A stretch of DNA of 60,947 bases from an uncultured Acetatifactor sp. (GCA_910578995.1 CAJTSY010000005.1:21905-82851), one strand, 5' to 3'. Shown: positions 35,537 to 45,266, counted from the stretch's first letter. A program made the numbers and translations. Notes: a model not told the origin generated them from the letters alone.

Positions 35537-37210
35537 ATGATTAAAATCTTACTGGCGGATGATGAATACCATGTAATCAGCCATCTGGCGAACCTGCTGT
35601 CGCAGATGGAAGAGTTTGAACTGAATATCATCAGCACCTGCTCTGGGCCGGAGGCTCTGGCGTTGGTTGCTTCCTCCCGCATCGACTTGGCGTTTCTGGA
35701 CATCAACATGCCGAAGGTAAACGGCCTGATGATAGCGGACCGGCTGCACAGGCAGTGGCCGGACGGCCAGATCATCTTCCTCACCGCTTATGAGGTGTTT
35801 GACTACATCTATGAGGCAAACCAGTATCCGGGGGCCATATACCTGCTGAAGGCGGAGCCGGATACGAAGATACGCAGCGTAGTTTATTCCTGCTGTGAAG
35901 CCATTCTGCAGAAGCGCCGGGAGAGGGCTTATCTCACGGACATTCAGCAGAAGGAGAAGCAGCTCGTCCTCCTGCAGGAACAACAGCTGCTCCGGGAAGC
36001 GCTCCGCGGGAACCTGTCCGGGGACCCGGCAGCCTTTGCCAGGGAGGCCGCCCTGGAGATTCACTTTTCCCTGGAGAGGGATGTGTGGTTGATGCTGATG
36101 CATGTGAAGAAGCCCGGCTCTGCCGGGGCCAGTCCTGTGTTTTGGCTGGACAGGATGGAGCGGCTGTTGGGGAATCTGTTCTGTTTCTCCTATGTGGAGA
36201 CCCAGAAGGGGATGCTGCTGTGGATTTTTCAGGAGAAAGAAGAGATAGGAGCGAAAGAGGAGGCGGAGAAGAAAGAAGAGGCAGGGGGACAGCAGCCTTC
36301 CTGGTTTGAGTGCCTGAAGGATACCATGGACGCGTTTCTGGATGTCTGCGCGGAGTCCGGACGCCAGGCGGTTTCCCTGTGCCTGTACCGGGAGAAGGCA
36401 GCATGGGAGCAGCTGCCGGGTGTGTATCAGTTTCTCTACGATTCCTATTACCGGGAAAGCATGTTGGCGTCGTCTTCTGCCTCGGCGGCCAGGGTGGCGG
36501 GAAAGGAAGAGGAGGCAGACCGGCAGGAGCCGTCGTCCCTGCAGGCCTCCGCAGCGCTGCCCAGGAGGCTTGCGGCCATGAAGCAGGCGTTGTATCAGGG
36601 CAGCCGGGACGTGTTCCTCACAGAGCTGCTCTACTGCAGGCAGTACTGCACTTCCGTGAAAAGCAGGCACCATACGGGGGCGGTGAAGCTGTATTTTTCC
36701 ATTGCGGTGATTTATCTGGATTATATAGAACATTACGGTCTGGAGCAGCGGCTTTCCATGGAGATGGCGTTGTATCCTCTGTATTATATCAATGATTTTG
36801 CGGACTGGGAGCAGGCATTCGCCTATTTGAAGCGCCTTGGGGAGACGCTGTTCTCCATCGCGGGGGAGTGCAGCAGCGACAAGGCCAGGCAGATGATTGC
36901 CGCCATACAGAAGTTTGTCCAGGGGCATCTGGAAGATGATCTGAGCCTGACGGTCATCGCCAATTATGTGAATTACAATGAGTCCCATGTGTCCCGCCTG
37001 TTCAAGCGTATCACCGGGGAAAATCTCACGGAATATATCACGGCCTGCCGTATCGCCAGAGCCCGGCAGCTGTTGGAGCAGACCGACGATACGGTGCAGG
37101 TGATCTCCCGGAAGGCGGGGTTTCATACTTCCCAGTATTTTTCTTCGGCCTTCCGGAAGAGCGTAGGGATGTCGCCCAATGAGTACCGGGCGCAGGGAAG
37201 AGGCGCGTGA
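35537..37210 (+). CDS. YesN-type AraC-family response regulator
   Basis: The 557-residue protein has an N-terminal receiver (ILLADDEYHVIS, phospho-acceptor Asp in LAFLDINMPKVNG), a long middle domain and two AraC helix-turn-helix motifs at the C-terminus (LSLTVIANYVNYNESHVSRL and VISRKAGFHTSQYFSSAFRK). It pairs with the YesM kinase, 720 bp upstream, and should activate the sugar operon. In the receiver, the usual switch Lys region reads YLLKAEPD instead of YVLKP. The middle region carries two low-complexity inserts (EEKEEIGAKEEAEKKEE and SSSASAARVAGKEEEAD). Confidence 0.87.
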   Translation: MIKILLADDEYHVISHLANLLSQMEEFELNIISTCSGPEALALVASSRIDLAFLDINMPKVNGLMIADRLHRQWPDGQIIFLTAYEVFDYIYEANQYPGAIYLLKAEPDTKIRSVVYSCCEAILQKRRERAYLTDIQQKEKQLVLLQEQQLLREALRGNLSGDPAAFAREAALEIHFSLERDVWLMLMHVKKPGSAGASPVFWLDRMERLLGNLFCFSYVETQKGMLLWIFQEKEEIGAKEEAEKKEEAGGQQPSWFECLKDTMDAFLDVCAESGRQAVSLCLYREKAAWEQLPGVYQFLYDSYYRESMLASSSASAARVAGKEEEADRQEPSSLQASAALPRRLAAMKQALYQGSRDVFLTELLYCRQYCTSVKSRHHTGAVKLYFSIAVIYLDYIEHYGLEQRLSMEMALYPLYYINDFADWEQAFAYLKRLGETLFSIAGECSSDKARQMIAAIQKFVQGHLEDDLSLTVIANYVNYNESHVSRLFKRITGENLTEYITACRIARARQLLEQTDDTVQVISRKAGFHTSQYFSSAFRKSVGMSPNEYRAQGRGA

Positions 37211-37375
37211 GGGTTATGCGGAAGCGCAGGAAAAATTTGCGGGCCGGGTTGGGAGAGCCGGACTGGTGTCGGCTGCGGGGACGAAGCGTGAGGTTTATAT
37301 GAACGGCGGCGGGCATATGCGGCGGTATGCGGAGGAGATTCGGAGACAGATATAAATAGCGAATCCTGAAAAAAC

Positions 37376-37407
37376 GGGGTGGCTGCGAGAGCGGCTGCTC
37401 CTTTTTT
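37376..37407 (+). terminator. intrinsic terminator after the YesN-like gene
   Basis: GGGGTGGCTGC pairs with GCGGCTGCTCC through several G-U pairs around GAGA and runs into TTTTTT (37402-37407). The T-run and position support termination of the regulator transcript. Confidence 0.7.
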
Positions 37408-37474
37408 CGTGGGAAGTCATATGGGTACACAGGAGGAATGAGGGCGGCAAAAACATTCCAGGCAGGACTATAAG

Positions 37475-37807
37475 CAGGATCCCCTGGAGGGGTCTATGAC
37501 GCAGAACTGTGCGGACTTGGACTTGACGAATTTTATGGCAAAACGGCGCGGCTGCTGGAGGCGGATGTGGGGAAGGCGGATGAGGGGCTGCTCACCCTTT
37601 GGCTGGTCGAGGCTGGATCTTCGTTATGGAGGGCTGATTGCGCGGCTGGAGACGGCACGGTACCGGTTGGGGCAGTATCTGGACGGAAGCCTGTCCGGAC
37701 TGGCGGAATTGGAGGCGCCCCGCTATGAGAAGGAGCGCAGGGGGCAGTTCCTGGGAAACGGGATATGGAAGGCGTATAAGGAGAGCGCCACGCTGAGCGA
37801 TGGATGA
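37475..37807 (+). pseudogene. C-terminal remnant of a GH20-like beta-N-acetylhexosaminidase
   Basis: One frame reads QDPLEGVYDAELCGL, then FYGKTARLLE. After a shift, another reads LDLRYGGLIARLETARYRLG, then YLDGSLSGLAELEAPRYEKE. Both pieces match, in order, the C-terminal helical region of Firmicute GH20 enzymes (DPLxGxxD, then LDLRYGGL and a DRIEELEEPR-like tail). The catalytic domain is absent and part of the helical region is deleted. It lies next to a GH3 gene and the sialic-acid locus, so a former glycan enzyme was lost here. The call is by recognition of short motifs. Confidence 0.6.
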
Positions 37808-37825
37808 ATGGATTTAACTAAAATA

Positions 37826-37856
37826 CCTCCATCATTTAATGACCAAATGATGGAGG
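37826..37856 (-). terminator. terminator of the GH3 gene
   Basis: CCTCCATCATTT (37826-37837) pairs perfectly with AAATGATGGAGG (37845-37856) around a seven-base loop. On the minus strand it is followed by TATTTTAG, which suits termination of the GH3 transcript; it could act in both directions. Confidence 0.7.
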
Positions 37857-37869
37857 CTTGCAGGAAGGG

Positions 37870-40124
37870 TTATGATATTACGGAGATGGACACCCGCTGT
37901 CCTTCCGTCTGCTGCGAATCCAACCCGATCATAATGTCGAATTCTCCCGGTTCCCAGCCCCACTGCTCCTCTTCATTATAAAAGGAGAGCATATCCGCCG
38001 TAATCCGGAATGTCACTTCTGTCTCTTCCCCTGCTTCCAGGGCGATCCGCCGGAATCCTTTCAGCTCCTTCAGCGGGCGTACCACGCTGGCGGACACATC
38101 CCTGATGTAGAGCTGTACTACGGTTTCGCCCCTGCGGCTGCCTGTATTTTTCACCAGGGCGGAAGCCGTGGAGGCATCCTGCGCTATTTTCAGGCCATGG
38201 CAGGAGAAGGTGGTGTAGCTTAAGCCGTAGCCGAAGGGAAACAGCGGGCTGTTGGGGCAGTCCAGGTAGCGGGAACTGAAGTGGCTCTGCGGGTCCAGGG
38301 CGGGGCGTCCGGTGTTGTAGCAGTTGTAGTATACCGGAATCTGTCCCACATTCCTGGGAAAACTCATGCTGAGATGCCCGGAGGGGTTGTATTTCCCGGT
38401 GAGGATGTCGGTGACGGCATCCGCTCCGGCACTTCCGGGGAACCAGACCTGCAGCACGGCATCGGCGGCATCCAGGATGGGGGCGATGTCCAGGGGCCTG
38501 CCGGAGAAGAGAAGCAGTACTACCTTTTTCCCGGCATCATGGAGGGCGCGGATGAGCTTTTCCTGGTTGGGGCCAAGGCGCAGGTCTGTCTTACTGGCGG
38601 CCTCCCCGGTTTCCCATTCGGGTTCGCCTGCGGTGACGATGCACACCCTGCAGTGGCGGAACCGCTCCAGAGCTTCTTCCACGGCATCCGGCACATCGGG
38701 CCTGCGGCGGAAGGGGGCGTCTGGGGAGGGGGATTTCTGTTCGGTGTGTACGTTTTTGCCGGGATCCGGCGCTTCTTCCGGGGAAGGTTCTTCTGCCGTG
38801 GAGGGCATATCGTCCCTGCGGAAGGGCTCCGTCATGGCCGTCACCAGTCCCGTCCCGTATTCTTCCTCCAGGGCTTCCCGCAGCGTCCTGGTTTTCTCAC
38901 GATTGCCCATGTAGCTCCACTCGCCGAAGAGCCCTCCCGTATCGGCGAAGGGACCGGCCAGGCCCACAGGGCCATCGGCGGAAAGGGGAAGCACATCCTC
39001 ATTCTTCAGCAGCACCATGCCTTCTCTCGCCAGTTTCCTGGCCAGTTCCAGGTGCTCCCTGCATCCGCAGAGCTGCCCTTCCAGGGCTTCGTCCGCGTCC
39101 TTGCAGGGATTTTCGAACAGTCCCAGACGGTTTTTCAGCTCCAGGATACGTATGACACATGTGTCAATTTCTTCTTCGGTGATGCGGCCCTGTTCCAGAA
39201 GCTCCTGAAGGGATGCCGCATATACGCCGGACATCATCTCAATGTCCATCCCCGCATGGAGGCTTTTTTCCCCGGCTTCCAGGGTGTCGGCAGCCACGGA
39301 ATGGTTCATCAGCTCCTCTACGGCGGTATAGTCGGAGATCACCACCCCCTTGAAATCCCATTCCTTCCGCAGAATCCGGTCAAGCAGCAGTTTATTGCAG
39401 GTGGATGGAACCCGCTCCACCGTGTTGAAGGAGGTCATCACCATGGCGGCGCCTGCCCGGACGGCTTCCCGGTAGGCGGGAAGGTAGAAATCCCGCAGCA
39501 TTCCCCGGGACATGTCCACTGTATTGTAGTCACGGCCGCCCTCGGGCTGTCCGTAGGCGGCGAAATGTTTTATGCAGGCTGCGATTTTTCCCTTTTTCCC
39601 GGGATCGTCCCCCTGGTAGCCCCGGACGGTGGCGGCGGCCATCTGCCCGTTGAGGTAAGGATCCTCCCCGCTAGACTCCATCACCCGTCCCCAGCGGGGG
39701 TCGCGGACCAGGTCTGCCATGGGGGAGAAGGTCACATGCAGTCCGGCGGCGGAAGCCTCCTCTGCCACTGCGGCGGCGTTTTCCGCCACCAGTTCCGGGT
39801 CGAAGCTGCAGCCCTGGGCCAGGGGGATGGGCAGGATGGTTTCATACCCGTGGATCACATCCGCCATAAAGAGCAGGGGGATGGGAAGGCGGGCGTCTTT
39901 CAGGTAATCGGCCTGGAGCTTTTTCAGATAGGCCGCGCCGGACCTGCCCAGGACGGAGCCTGCGCACCGGAGCTGTTCATCGGTGAAATGCCACTGACGC
40001 AGAGGGCCGGTGAGATTGGCGGGCGCCAGGTGGTAGAGCATGTCGGGCATCAGTTGGGTCATCTGCAGGGCCTTTTCTTCCAGGGTCATTTGGGATACCA
40101 GTTCGAGAAGTTTTTTTTTTCCAT
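37870..40124 (-). CDS. GH3 beta-glycosidase with a homopolymer frameshift at its start
   Basis: The protein of about 750 residues is a BglX-like GH3 enzyme: SPMADLVRDPRWGRVMESSG, KHFAAYGQ, nucleophile Asp in GVVISDYTAVEE, a second alpha/beta domain and a fibronectin III-like C-terminus. The best start is ATG 40124, preceded by CAGGAGG, but an A10 run (40120-40111) right after it puts it out of frame. One more A would give MEKKKLLELVSQMTLEEKAL, the normal beginning. An in-frame ATG at 40212 has no ribosome site. So translation may need slippage, or the gene is off or phase-variable. A Pro/Glu-rich insert lies at about 38700-38820. The substrate is not predictable beyond beta-glucoside or beta-xyloside. 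Confidence 0.82.
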
Positions 40125-40340
40125 GGGGGCCTCCTGTATTTGTTTTTTGGAAGTATGGCTGTGCGCCAAATCCGCTTCTCAAAGGCGGCACGCCTTGCGG
40201 GTTTGTGTGCATGGGGGTTACTGTGTACAGTATAACTCGTTTTGCGGTATTTGGGAAGCCTGAAAGCTTGCAATGTCTATTTGGTTATGCTAAGATGCCG
40301 TTATACTTGTGAAGGCAAGGAATAAAAAAGAAGGGATATT

Positions 40341-40427
40341 ATGGCAAAAGAGGCAACTTTACAGATAAAAATGGATTCTGATTTAAAAGAACAGGCAGAA
40401 CATATGTTTGATACAAAAGAAGTATGA
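40341..40427 (+). pseudogene. truncated RelB/DinJ-type antitoxin
   Basis: This 28-codon frame, MAKEATLQIKMDSDLKEQAE, is the start of a ribbon-helix-helix antitoxin of the RelB/DinJ type and stops early, just where the PIN toxin frame starts (GTATGA overlap). AAGGGA precedes the ATG. The rest of the antitoxin has been lost. Confidence 0.65.
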
Positions 40428-40731
40428 AGATATTGCTGGATACTCATATTGCACTGTGGGCTATTGCTGACAGTGGAAAGCTGTCGGAACAGGCAAAACA
40501 GATGATCGAGTCTGAAAACAACCGGATATAATACAGTATTGCTTCACTGTGGGAAGTGGCTATTAAGCACTATATTAAGCCGGAACAAATGCCCATATCA
40601 GAAGAAGCGTTTAACCGGCTATGTGAGGAGACAGGATTTTACTGGCACAGGCAAAATGTGAAAAGATGAAATTTCTTACACATGATTCTCTGATTCCGTA
40701 TTATGGGGAAAACTATGTGATATTTATGTGA
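40424..40731 (+). pseudogene. broken PIN-domain toxin
   Basis: The frame starts MKILLDTHIALWAIADSGKL, a clear VapC-type beginning. It hits a TAA where a Tyr is expected, continues YSIASLWEVAIKHYIKPEQ, then loses frame and part of the domain, and ends in another frame with ILLAQAKCEKMKFLTHDSLI, then PYYGENYVIF. At least one nonsense mutation and one deletion are visible. With the truncated antitoxin before it, this is a dead toxin-antitoxin module. Confidence 0.8.
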
Positions 40732-40863
40732 ATATGGCATTTGGGAGTGTATTTTGCTGACAATGGATGAAGGATTTACAGCTGCCTGCTCGTGAGCCGG
40801 TAAAGAATATGGGATAGTGGGTTCAAGGAGAGCGGGCAGCTGCAGAGGCTGGAAGGCAGGGCA

Positions 40864-41592
40864 TCAAAGGGAACTATATTTCGTATAATCCTTAAAAATC
40901 AGGTGCTCCGGCGCTTCGTCCTCCTCGATTTCCGGAATCCGTTTCCCTGCCCTGTAAAAGCGGTTGTCCACATTATCGTCGTTGCAGGCGGATACCTCGA
41001 ACAGCATGACAGAGCCGGTGCCGGGGATGCCCTGCCACATGTGGTACTGGCCCGGCATCAGGGTAATGCTCTGCCCCGGCCTTAAAATAACCTGCCCTCC
41101 TGCCGAAACCGTCATGCGGCAGCCGTCCACTGTTACTTCCACCGGAGTATCCGCGAATTCCCCCGGCTTTCCGCTCCTTCCGCCCTCCGCGTCCGCGAAA
41201 TCCGCATCCGTGCAGTTGTAAAGCGTCAGGGCCAGGTCTCCGCCGCCCCGGTTGATGATATCCTCCATCTTGCTCCAGTGGTAATGATAGGGCAGGATCT
41301 GCCCGTCGCCCACCAGAAGAAGTTTTTCCGCATAGGGCTTGGGATATCTGTCCTTGCGGTAAAAATTCCCGTTGCGGAAGGTGAAGACGGTCAGGCCGGT
41401 TTTCTCAAAATTCCCGCTGCCGAAATCCGTCACGTCCCATCCCAGCATATTGTCCACAAGTTCCCGGCTGTCTTCGCCGACCCTGCGCCACTCATCCGCG
41501 TCCCAGTATGCAAAGGGCGGGAGCGCCAGGGAGCGGCTCTGGGTGAACTGCATTGCGTTTCTGATAATCCGGTTGATTTCTGAACGTTTCAT
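40864..41592 (-). CDS. D-lyxose/D-mannose isomerase family protein (cupin)
   Basis: The 242-residue protein matches the D-lyxose ketol-isomerase family (DUF1498): a cupin with metal ligands in YHYHWSKMEDIINRGGG (two His and Glu) and a further His in GQYHMWQG. The family isomerises D-lyxose to D-xylulose and D-mannose to D-fructose. AGGAGG precedes the ATG. It lies 17 bp after the second permease in the sialidase/NanA operon, where an isomerase of mannose-type sugars would be sensible. Its real substrate there is open. Confidence 0.82.
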   Translation of the reverse strand: MKRSEINRIIRNAMQFTQSRSLALPPFAYWDADEWRRVGEDSRELVDNMLGWDVTDFGSGNFEKTGLTVFTFRNGNFYRKDRYPKPYAEKLLLVGDGQILPYHYHWSKMEDIINRGGGDLALTLYNCTDADFADAEGGRSGKPGEFADTPVEVTVDGCRMTVSAGGQVILRPGQSITLMPGQYHMWQGIPGTGSVMLFEVSACNDDNVDNRFYRAGKRIPEIEEDEAPEHLIFKDYTKYSSL

Positions 41593-41609
41593 ACGACTAC
41601 CTCCTAATC

Positions 41610-42497
41610 TTATCCCTTCACCGACCCCACCATCACGCCCTTCACGAAATACTTCTGGATAAAGGGGTATACCACCAGAATGGGAAGGGTGGTGACCACA
41701 ATGGTGGCCGCGCGCACAGACTGGGAGGGCGGCAGCACATCCAGGGAGTTGTAGGCATCCGCCCCCAGGTCTCCGATACTGGACACGGAGGTGATGATGT
41801 TGCGCAGAATATTCTGCATGGGCAGCAGGGCGGTCTTGTTGATATACAGCATGGCGTCAAACCAGGAGTTCCAGTGGCTCACCGCATAGAACAGCCCGAT
41901 TGTGGCGATGGAGGCCTTGGACAGGGGCAGAACCACCTTTGCCAGAATCTGTACGTCGTTGGCCCCGTCGATGACTGCCGCCTCCTCCAGACTCTTCGGA
42001 ATCGCGTAGAAAAAGTTGCGCATAATCAGCAGATTCCACGTATTCACCAGACAGGGAAGCACCATGGACCAGCGGGAATCCATCAACCCCACACCCTTTA
42101 CCACGATGAAGGTGGGAATCATTCCACCGGAAAACAGCATGGTGAAGAATACGAAACCCGTTATGGCGGTCCTGCCCTTCAGCTGTGTCCTGGAGAGCCC
42201 GTATCCCAGGCCGATGGTCACCGCCAGGCTTAAAGCAGTTCCCACCAGTACCCGGAACAGGGTATTTTTGTAAGCCCGGACGATATTCTTCCCGCTGGCG
42301 ATGAGCATTTCATAGGCGGTAAAATCAAATTTTTCAGGAATGATAATGAAGCTTCCCCTTCTGGCAATCTCGGCCTCGCTGATAAAGGAGGTCATCACCA
42401 CCGTAAAGATGGGGATCAGGATCAGAATCATGAAAATGCACATAATGACGACATCCACTGCCTGGAATACTTTTTCTCCCGATAGTCTTTTTTTCAT
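41610..42497 (-). CDS. CUT1 sugar ABC permease (LplC/YtcP-like)
   Basis: The 295-residue permease has six helices and the EAA loop SLEEAAVIDGANDVQILAKV, and ends with YFVKGVMVGSVKG. Its start overlaps the stop of the upstream permease by one base (TAATG), so the pair is coupled. It belongs to the sialic-acid locus transporter. Confidence 0.88.
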   Translation of the reverse strand: MKKRLSGEKVFQAVDVVIMCIFMILILIPIFTVVMTSFISEAEIARRGSFIIIPEKFDFTAYEMLIASGKNIVRAYKNTLFRVLVGTALSLAVTIGLGYGLSRTQLKGRTAITGFVFFTMLFSGGMIPTFIVVKGVGLMDSRWSMVLPCLVNTWNLLIMRNFFYAIPKSLEEAAVIDGANDVQILAKVVLPLSKASIATIGLFYAVSHWNSWFDAMLYINKTALLPMQNILRNIITSVSSIGDLGADAYNSLDVLPPSQSVRAATIVVTTLPILVVYPFIQKYFVKGVMVGSVKG

Positions 42498-43426
42498 TAC
42501 CAGATACCCTCCTGTCCCATTTTTTTCGTGATGTGGTTCGTCCCCATAACCAGGATCAGTGAGATGATGGAGATGAACAGGTTGACTGCCGAGGCGAAGG
42601 AATAGTTTTGGTTGAGTACGCCTTCCCTGTATACATAGGTGCTGATGATATCCGCTGTGGAGTAGGTCTGGGGCGAGTAAAGAAGAAGCACCTTCTCATA
42701 TCCCATGTTCAGGATGTTGCCCACCTTTAAAATCAGCATGATGGTCACCACCGGCATGATGCCGGGAAGGGTGATGCTCCACATCCTCCGCAGGATTCCG
42801 GCTCCGTCCACCATGGCGGCCTCATAAAGTTCCCTGTCGATGCCTGTCATGGCGGCGATGAACACGATGCTTTCCCATCCTATGGTCTGCCATACCTCGG
42901 ATACCGTGTAGATGGTGCGGAACCATTCCGGCTGTCCCAGAAAGGGGATGGGCTCCCCGCCGAAGGCCTTTACGATTACGTTTATCAGGCCGCCGTCCAC
43001 GGAGGTGAGGGTCCTGATCATGCCGCAGACGATGACGGCGGAGAGGAAGTGGGGCAGGTAGGAGACGGTCTGCACCGTTTTCTTGAACCTTTTTCCCTTC
43101 AGCTCATTGATGAACAGGGCCAGGACGATGGACAGCGGGAAGCTGAATATCAGTGTGTACACGCTGAGCAGCAGTGTGTTTCGTATCAGGCGGAAACAGT
43201 ACATGGAACCGAAAAATTTGGTAAAATGCTTCAGGCCCACCCAGTCGGAAGTAAAGATTCCCTCCACTCCGAAGAACGGTTTGTAATCTTTAAAGGCGAT
43301 GACAATGCCGAACATAGGCAGATAGCGGAATACGATGTAATAAATTAGTCCCGGAAGCATCAGAAGATAAATAAAACGGTCACGTTTCAGGTAGAAAAGA
43401 AACGATCTCTTCTTTTTCTCTTTCAA
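42497..43426 (-). CDS. CUT1 sugar ABC permease (LplB-like)
   Basis: The 309-residue permease has six helices, the FGIVIAFKDYKPFFG signature and EAA loop ELYEAAMVDGAGILRRMWSI. It appears to start at TTG 43426, with GAAAGG about 12 nt upstream; no better ATG is near. A hairpin separates it from the binding-protein gene upstream. Confidence 0.86.
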   Translation of the reverse strand: MKEKKKRSFLFYLKRDRFIYLLMLPGLIYYIVFRYLPMFGIVIAFKDYKPFFGVEGIFTSDWVGLKHFTKFFGSMYCFRLIRNTLLLSVYTLIFSFPLSIVLALFINELKGKRFKKTVQTVSYLPHFLSAVIVCGMIRTLTSVDGGLINVIVKAFGGEPIPFLGQPEWFRTIYTVSEVWQTIGWESIVFIAAMTGIDRELYEAAMVDGAGILRRMWSITLPGIMPVVTIMLILKVGNILNMGYEKVLLLYSPQTYSTADIISTYVYREGVLNQNYSFASAVNLFISIISLILVMGTNHITKKMGQEGIW

Positions 43427-43465
43427 TACAACACCCTATACCTTTCTTGCGGTAAAACGTCTTCC

Positions 43466-43512
43466 GCGGCAGGAAGAAGCAGATACATTGCTGAATGTGT
43501 ATTTCCTGCCGC
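43466..43512 (-). terminator. intercistronic hairpin between binding protein and permeases
   Basis: GCGGCAGGAA (43466-43475) pairs with TTCCTGCCGC (43503-43512). There is no strong T-run. Hairpins here commonly allow partial termination or protect the upstream mRNA, giving more binding protein than permease. Confidence 0.5.
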
Positions 43513-43543
43513 TAAGAAAACGTTGATACCATATCACTGAATC

Positions 43544-45241
43544 TTATTTACTGTCTTTCATTTCATTATACTGTCTTGTATACTCGTCGATATAGTCCTG
43601 CAGGCCGATGGAATAGCATTCCTCAATGAAGGCGTCCCATGTGTCAAAGGATCTGGTTCCGTTGACGAATTTGATGAGTTCCTCGTCCTTGTAGGTGTTC
43701 AGGTCGTTGAGACTGGGAATGTTTTCCGCCAGGGCCACCTTATCCCAGACGATACCGTTCTCGATGCCGGGTTCAATGGTTGCCTGGTAATCGGACAGGC
43801 GCTTCTGGAGCCAAAAATTGTGCATCTCCTGGATTCCGTCGTCGTCATACTCCGTGGTCTGCACTTCCAGGGGAACGGCCAGGGACATCAGGAAATCCCG
43901 TGCATAGGTGGGGCCGCCTTCGATGAGTACTACGTCCTTGTTTTCCTTTGCGTTTTCGGAGTCCGGATTGTACTGCCAGTACTTTCCTTCCAGGCCGTAC
44001 TGCTCTGTGGTATAATTTTCCCACTCAAAGGACCACTCCACGAATTTCATCACCGCTTCCGGATGCTTGCACTTGCTGCTGATCATCAGGCCCCTGGTGC
44101 TTGCCGCGCTCAGGGTCTGCATCAGCTGTCCGTTGGGGCCGATGGTTCCCTTGTCGTTGGCGCAGTATGCGTAGGTGTATTTTTCCCTGTCGAATCCGGG
44201 AATGTTTTCCCTGGTGTTGGCTTCCGTCAGGGTCACCCTGGAATACCAGGCGGCGGAGGCTGCCACCGCGCCCTTGGTGATATTGCCCCGGACCGTGTCC
44301 ACATCCATGGTGAAGTTCTCCTTGTGGATGATGCCGTCCTGGTACCACTGGTTCATCTGCTTCAGGAAATCAGTGTAGCCTTCGGCAATCCATTCCGGTT
44401 TCACCTTGCCGTCAGCCTCGTCAAGCCACTTGCCGTTGCCGTTTTCCACATAGCCGCCCAAGAGAGCGTATTCCGCCCGGTCCAGGATGCCCGCGTCGGA
44501 TGAGCCTTTTTCCAACATCAGGGGAATGGTCTCGCCGTTTCCGTAAGGGTCCAGTTCCTTGACCTTGTAAAGGTAATCGTTAAATTCGTCAAAGGTGGAA
44601 GGGATCTCCATGCCAAGCTGATCCAGCCAGTCGGTCCTGTACATGATGGGATAGGGCACGCTGTCCGTCAGGCGGGGGATAGCCCAGATTTTTCCCTCGG
44701 AATCCGTCACCTTCTCCCAGGAGCCCCAGGGTTCCCATAAATCCCAGAGAGCCTGGGCTTCCGGCGCTTCCAGATATTCGTTCAGGGGAATGATGATGCC
44801 GTCCCTGGAATATTTTCCCCAGTCGTCATCCCACCAGGCGTCGATCTGGTCGCCGCCTGCCAGGAGCAGGTTCAGCTTCTCCTTTTCCGCGGAGGCATCC
44901 GAAGGGGGCATGATGATTTCGACTTTCACGCCGGTCTGTTCCAGGATGTAATCCTGCATTTCTTTGTAGGCGGCCTCGTCGCTTCCCGCTTCCGCGCCGG
45001 AGACGGAGAAGGCACCGGAATTATTGAAAATGACGATGGTGGGCGCGTCACTGTTGTCCGTGCCTGTGCCTGCGTCCGCACTGGAATCTGCGTCTGCACC
45101 GGAGGTTCCCTGGGATTCCTGGGAAGTCTCATTCTGCCCGCCTGCGTCTGAACCGGTGGAGGAATCGTTTCCGCATCCGGTCATAAGTGTCATGGTCATT
45201 GCCGCCGTCAGCAGGGCGGCCAGTATCTGTTTTTTCTTCAT
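43544..45241 (-). CDS. CUT1 solute-binding lipoprotein, sialic-acid locus
   Basis: The 565-residue protein starts MKKKQILAALLTAAMTMTLM with lipobox MTGCGN, followed by a Ser/Asp/Gly-rich linker (to about residue 65) and an LplA-like binding domain. AGGAG precedes the ATG. Two structured 95-nt elements lie directly upstream, the nearer ending 26 bases before the start. The sialidase and NanA genes just upstream suggest that the ligand is a sialylated or sialidase-released glycan, but nothing in the sequence proves sialic acid binding. Confidence 0.87.
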   Translation of the reverse strand: MKKKQILAALLTAAMTMTLMTGCGNDSSTGSDAGGQNETSQESQGTSGADADSSADAGTGTDNSDAPTIVIFNNSGAFSVSGAEAGSDEAAYKEMQDYILEQTGVKVEIIMPPSDASAEKEKLNLLLAGGDQIDAWWDDDWGKYSRDGIIIPLNEYLEAPEAQALWDLWEPWGSWEKVTDSEGKIWAIPRLTDSVPYPIMYRTDWLDQLGMEIPSTFDEFNDYLYKVKELDPYGNGETIPLMLEKGSSDAGILDRAEYALLGGYVENGNGKWLDEADGKVKPEWIAEGYTDFLKQMNQWYQDGIIHKENFTMDVDTVRGNITKGAVAASAAWYSRVTLTEANTRENIPGFDREKYTYAYCANDKGTIGPNGQLMQTLSAASTRGLMISSKCKHPEAVMKFVEWSFEWENYTTEQYGLEGKYWQYNPDSENAKENKDVVLIEGGPTYARDFLMSLAVPLEVQTTEYDDDGIQEMHNFWLQKRLSDYQATIEPGIENGIVWDKVALAENIPSLNDLNTYKDEELIKFVNGTRSFDTWDAFIEECYSIGLQDYIDEYTRQYNEMKDSK

Positions 45242-45266
45242 AATTTTTTTCTCCTATTCCAGTTCC

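Noticed and set aside
38281..40263. A 660-codon open frame opposite the GH3 gene
   Set aside because: It is a shadow of GC-rich codon use on the other strand; its translation has no domain, and the GH3 frame has all family motifs.
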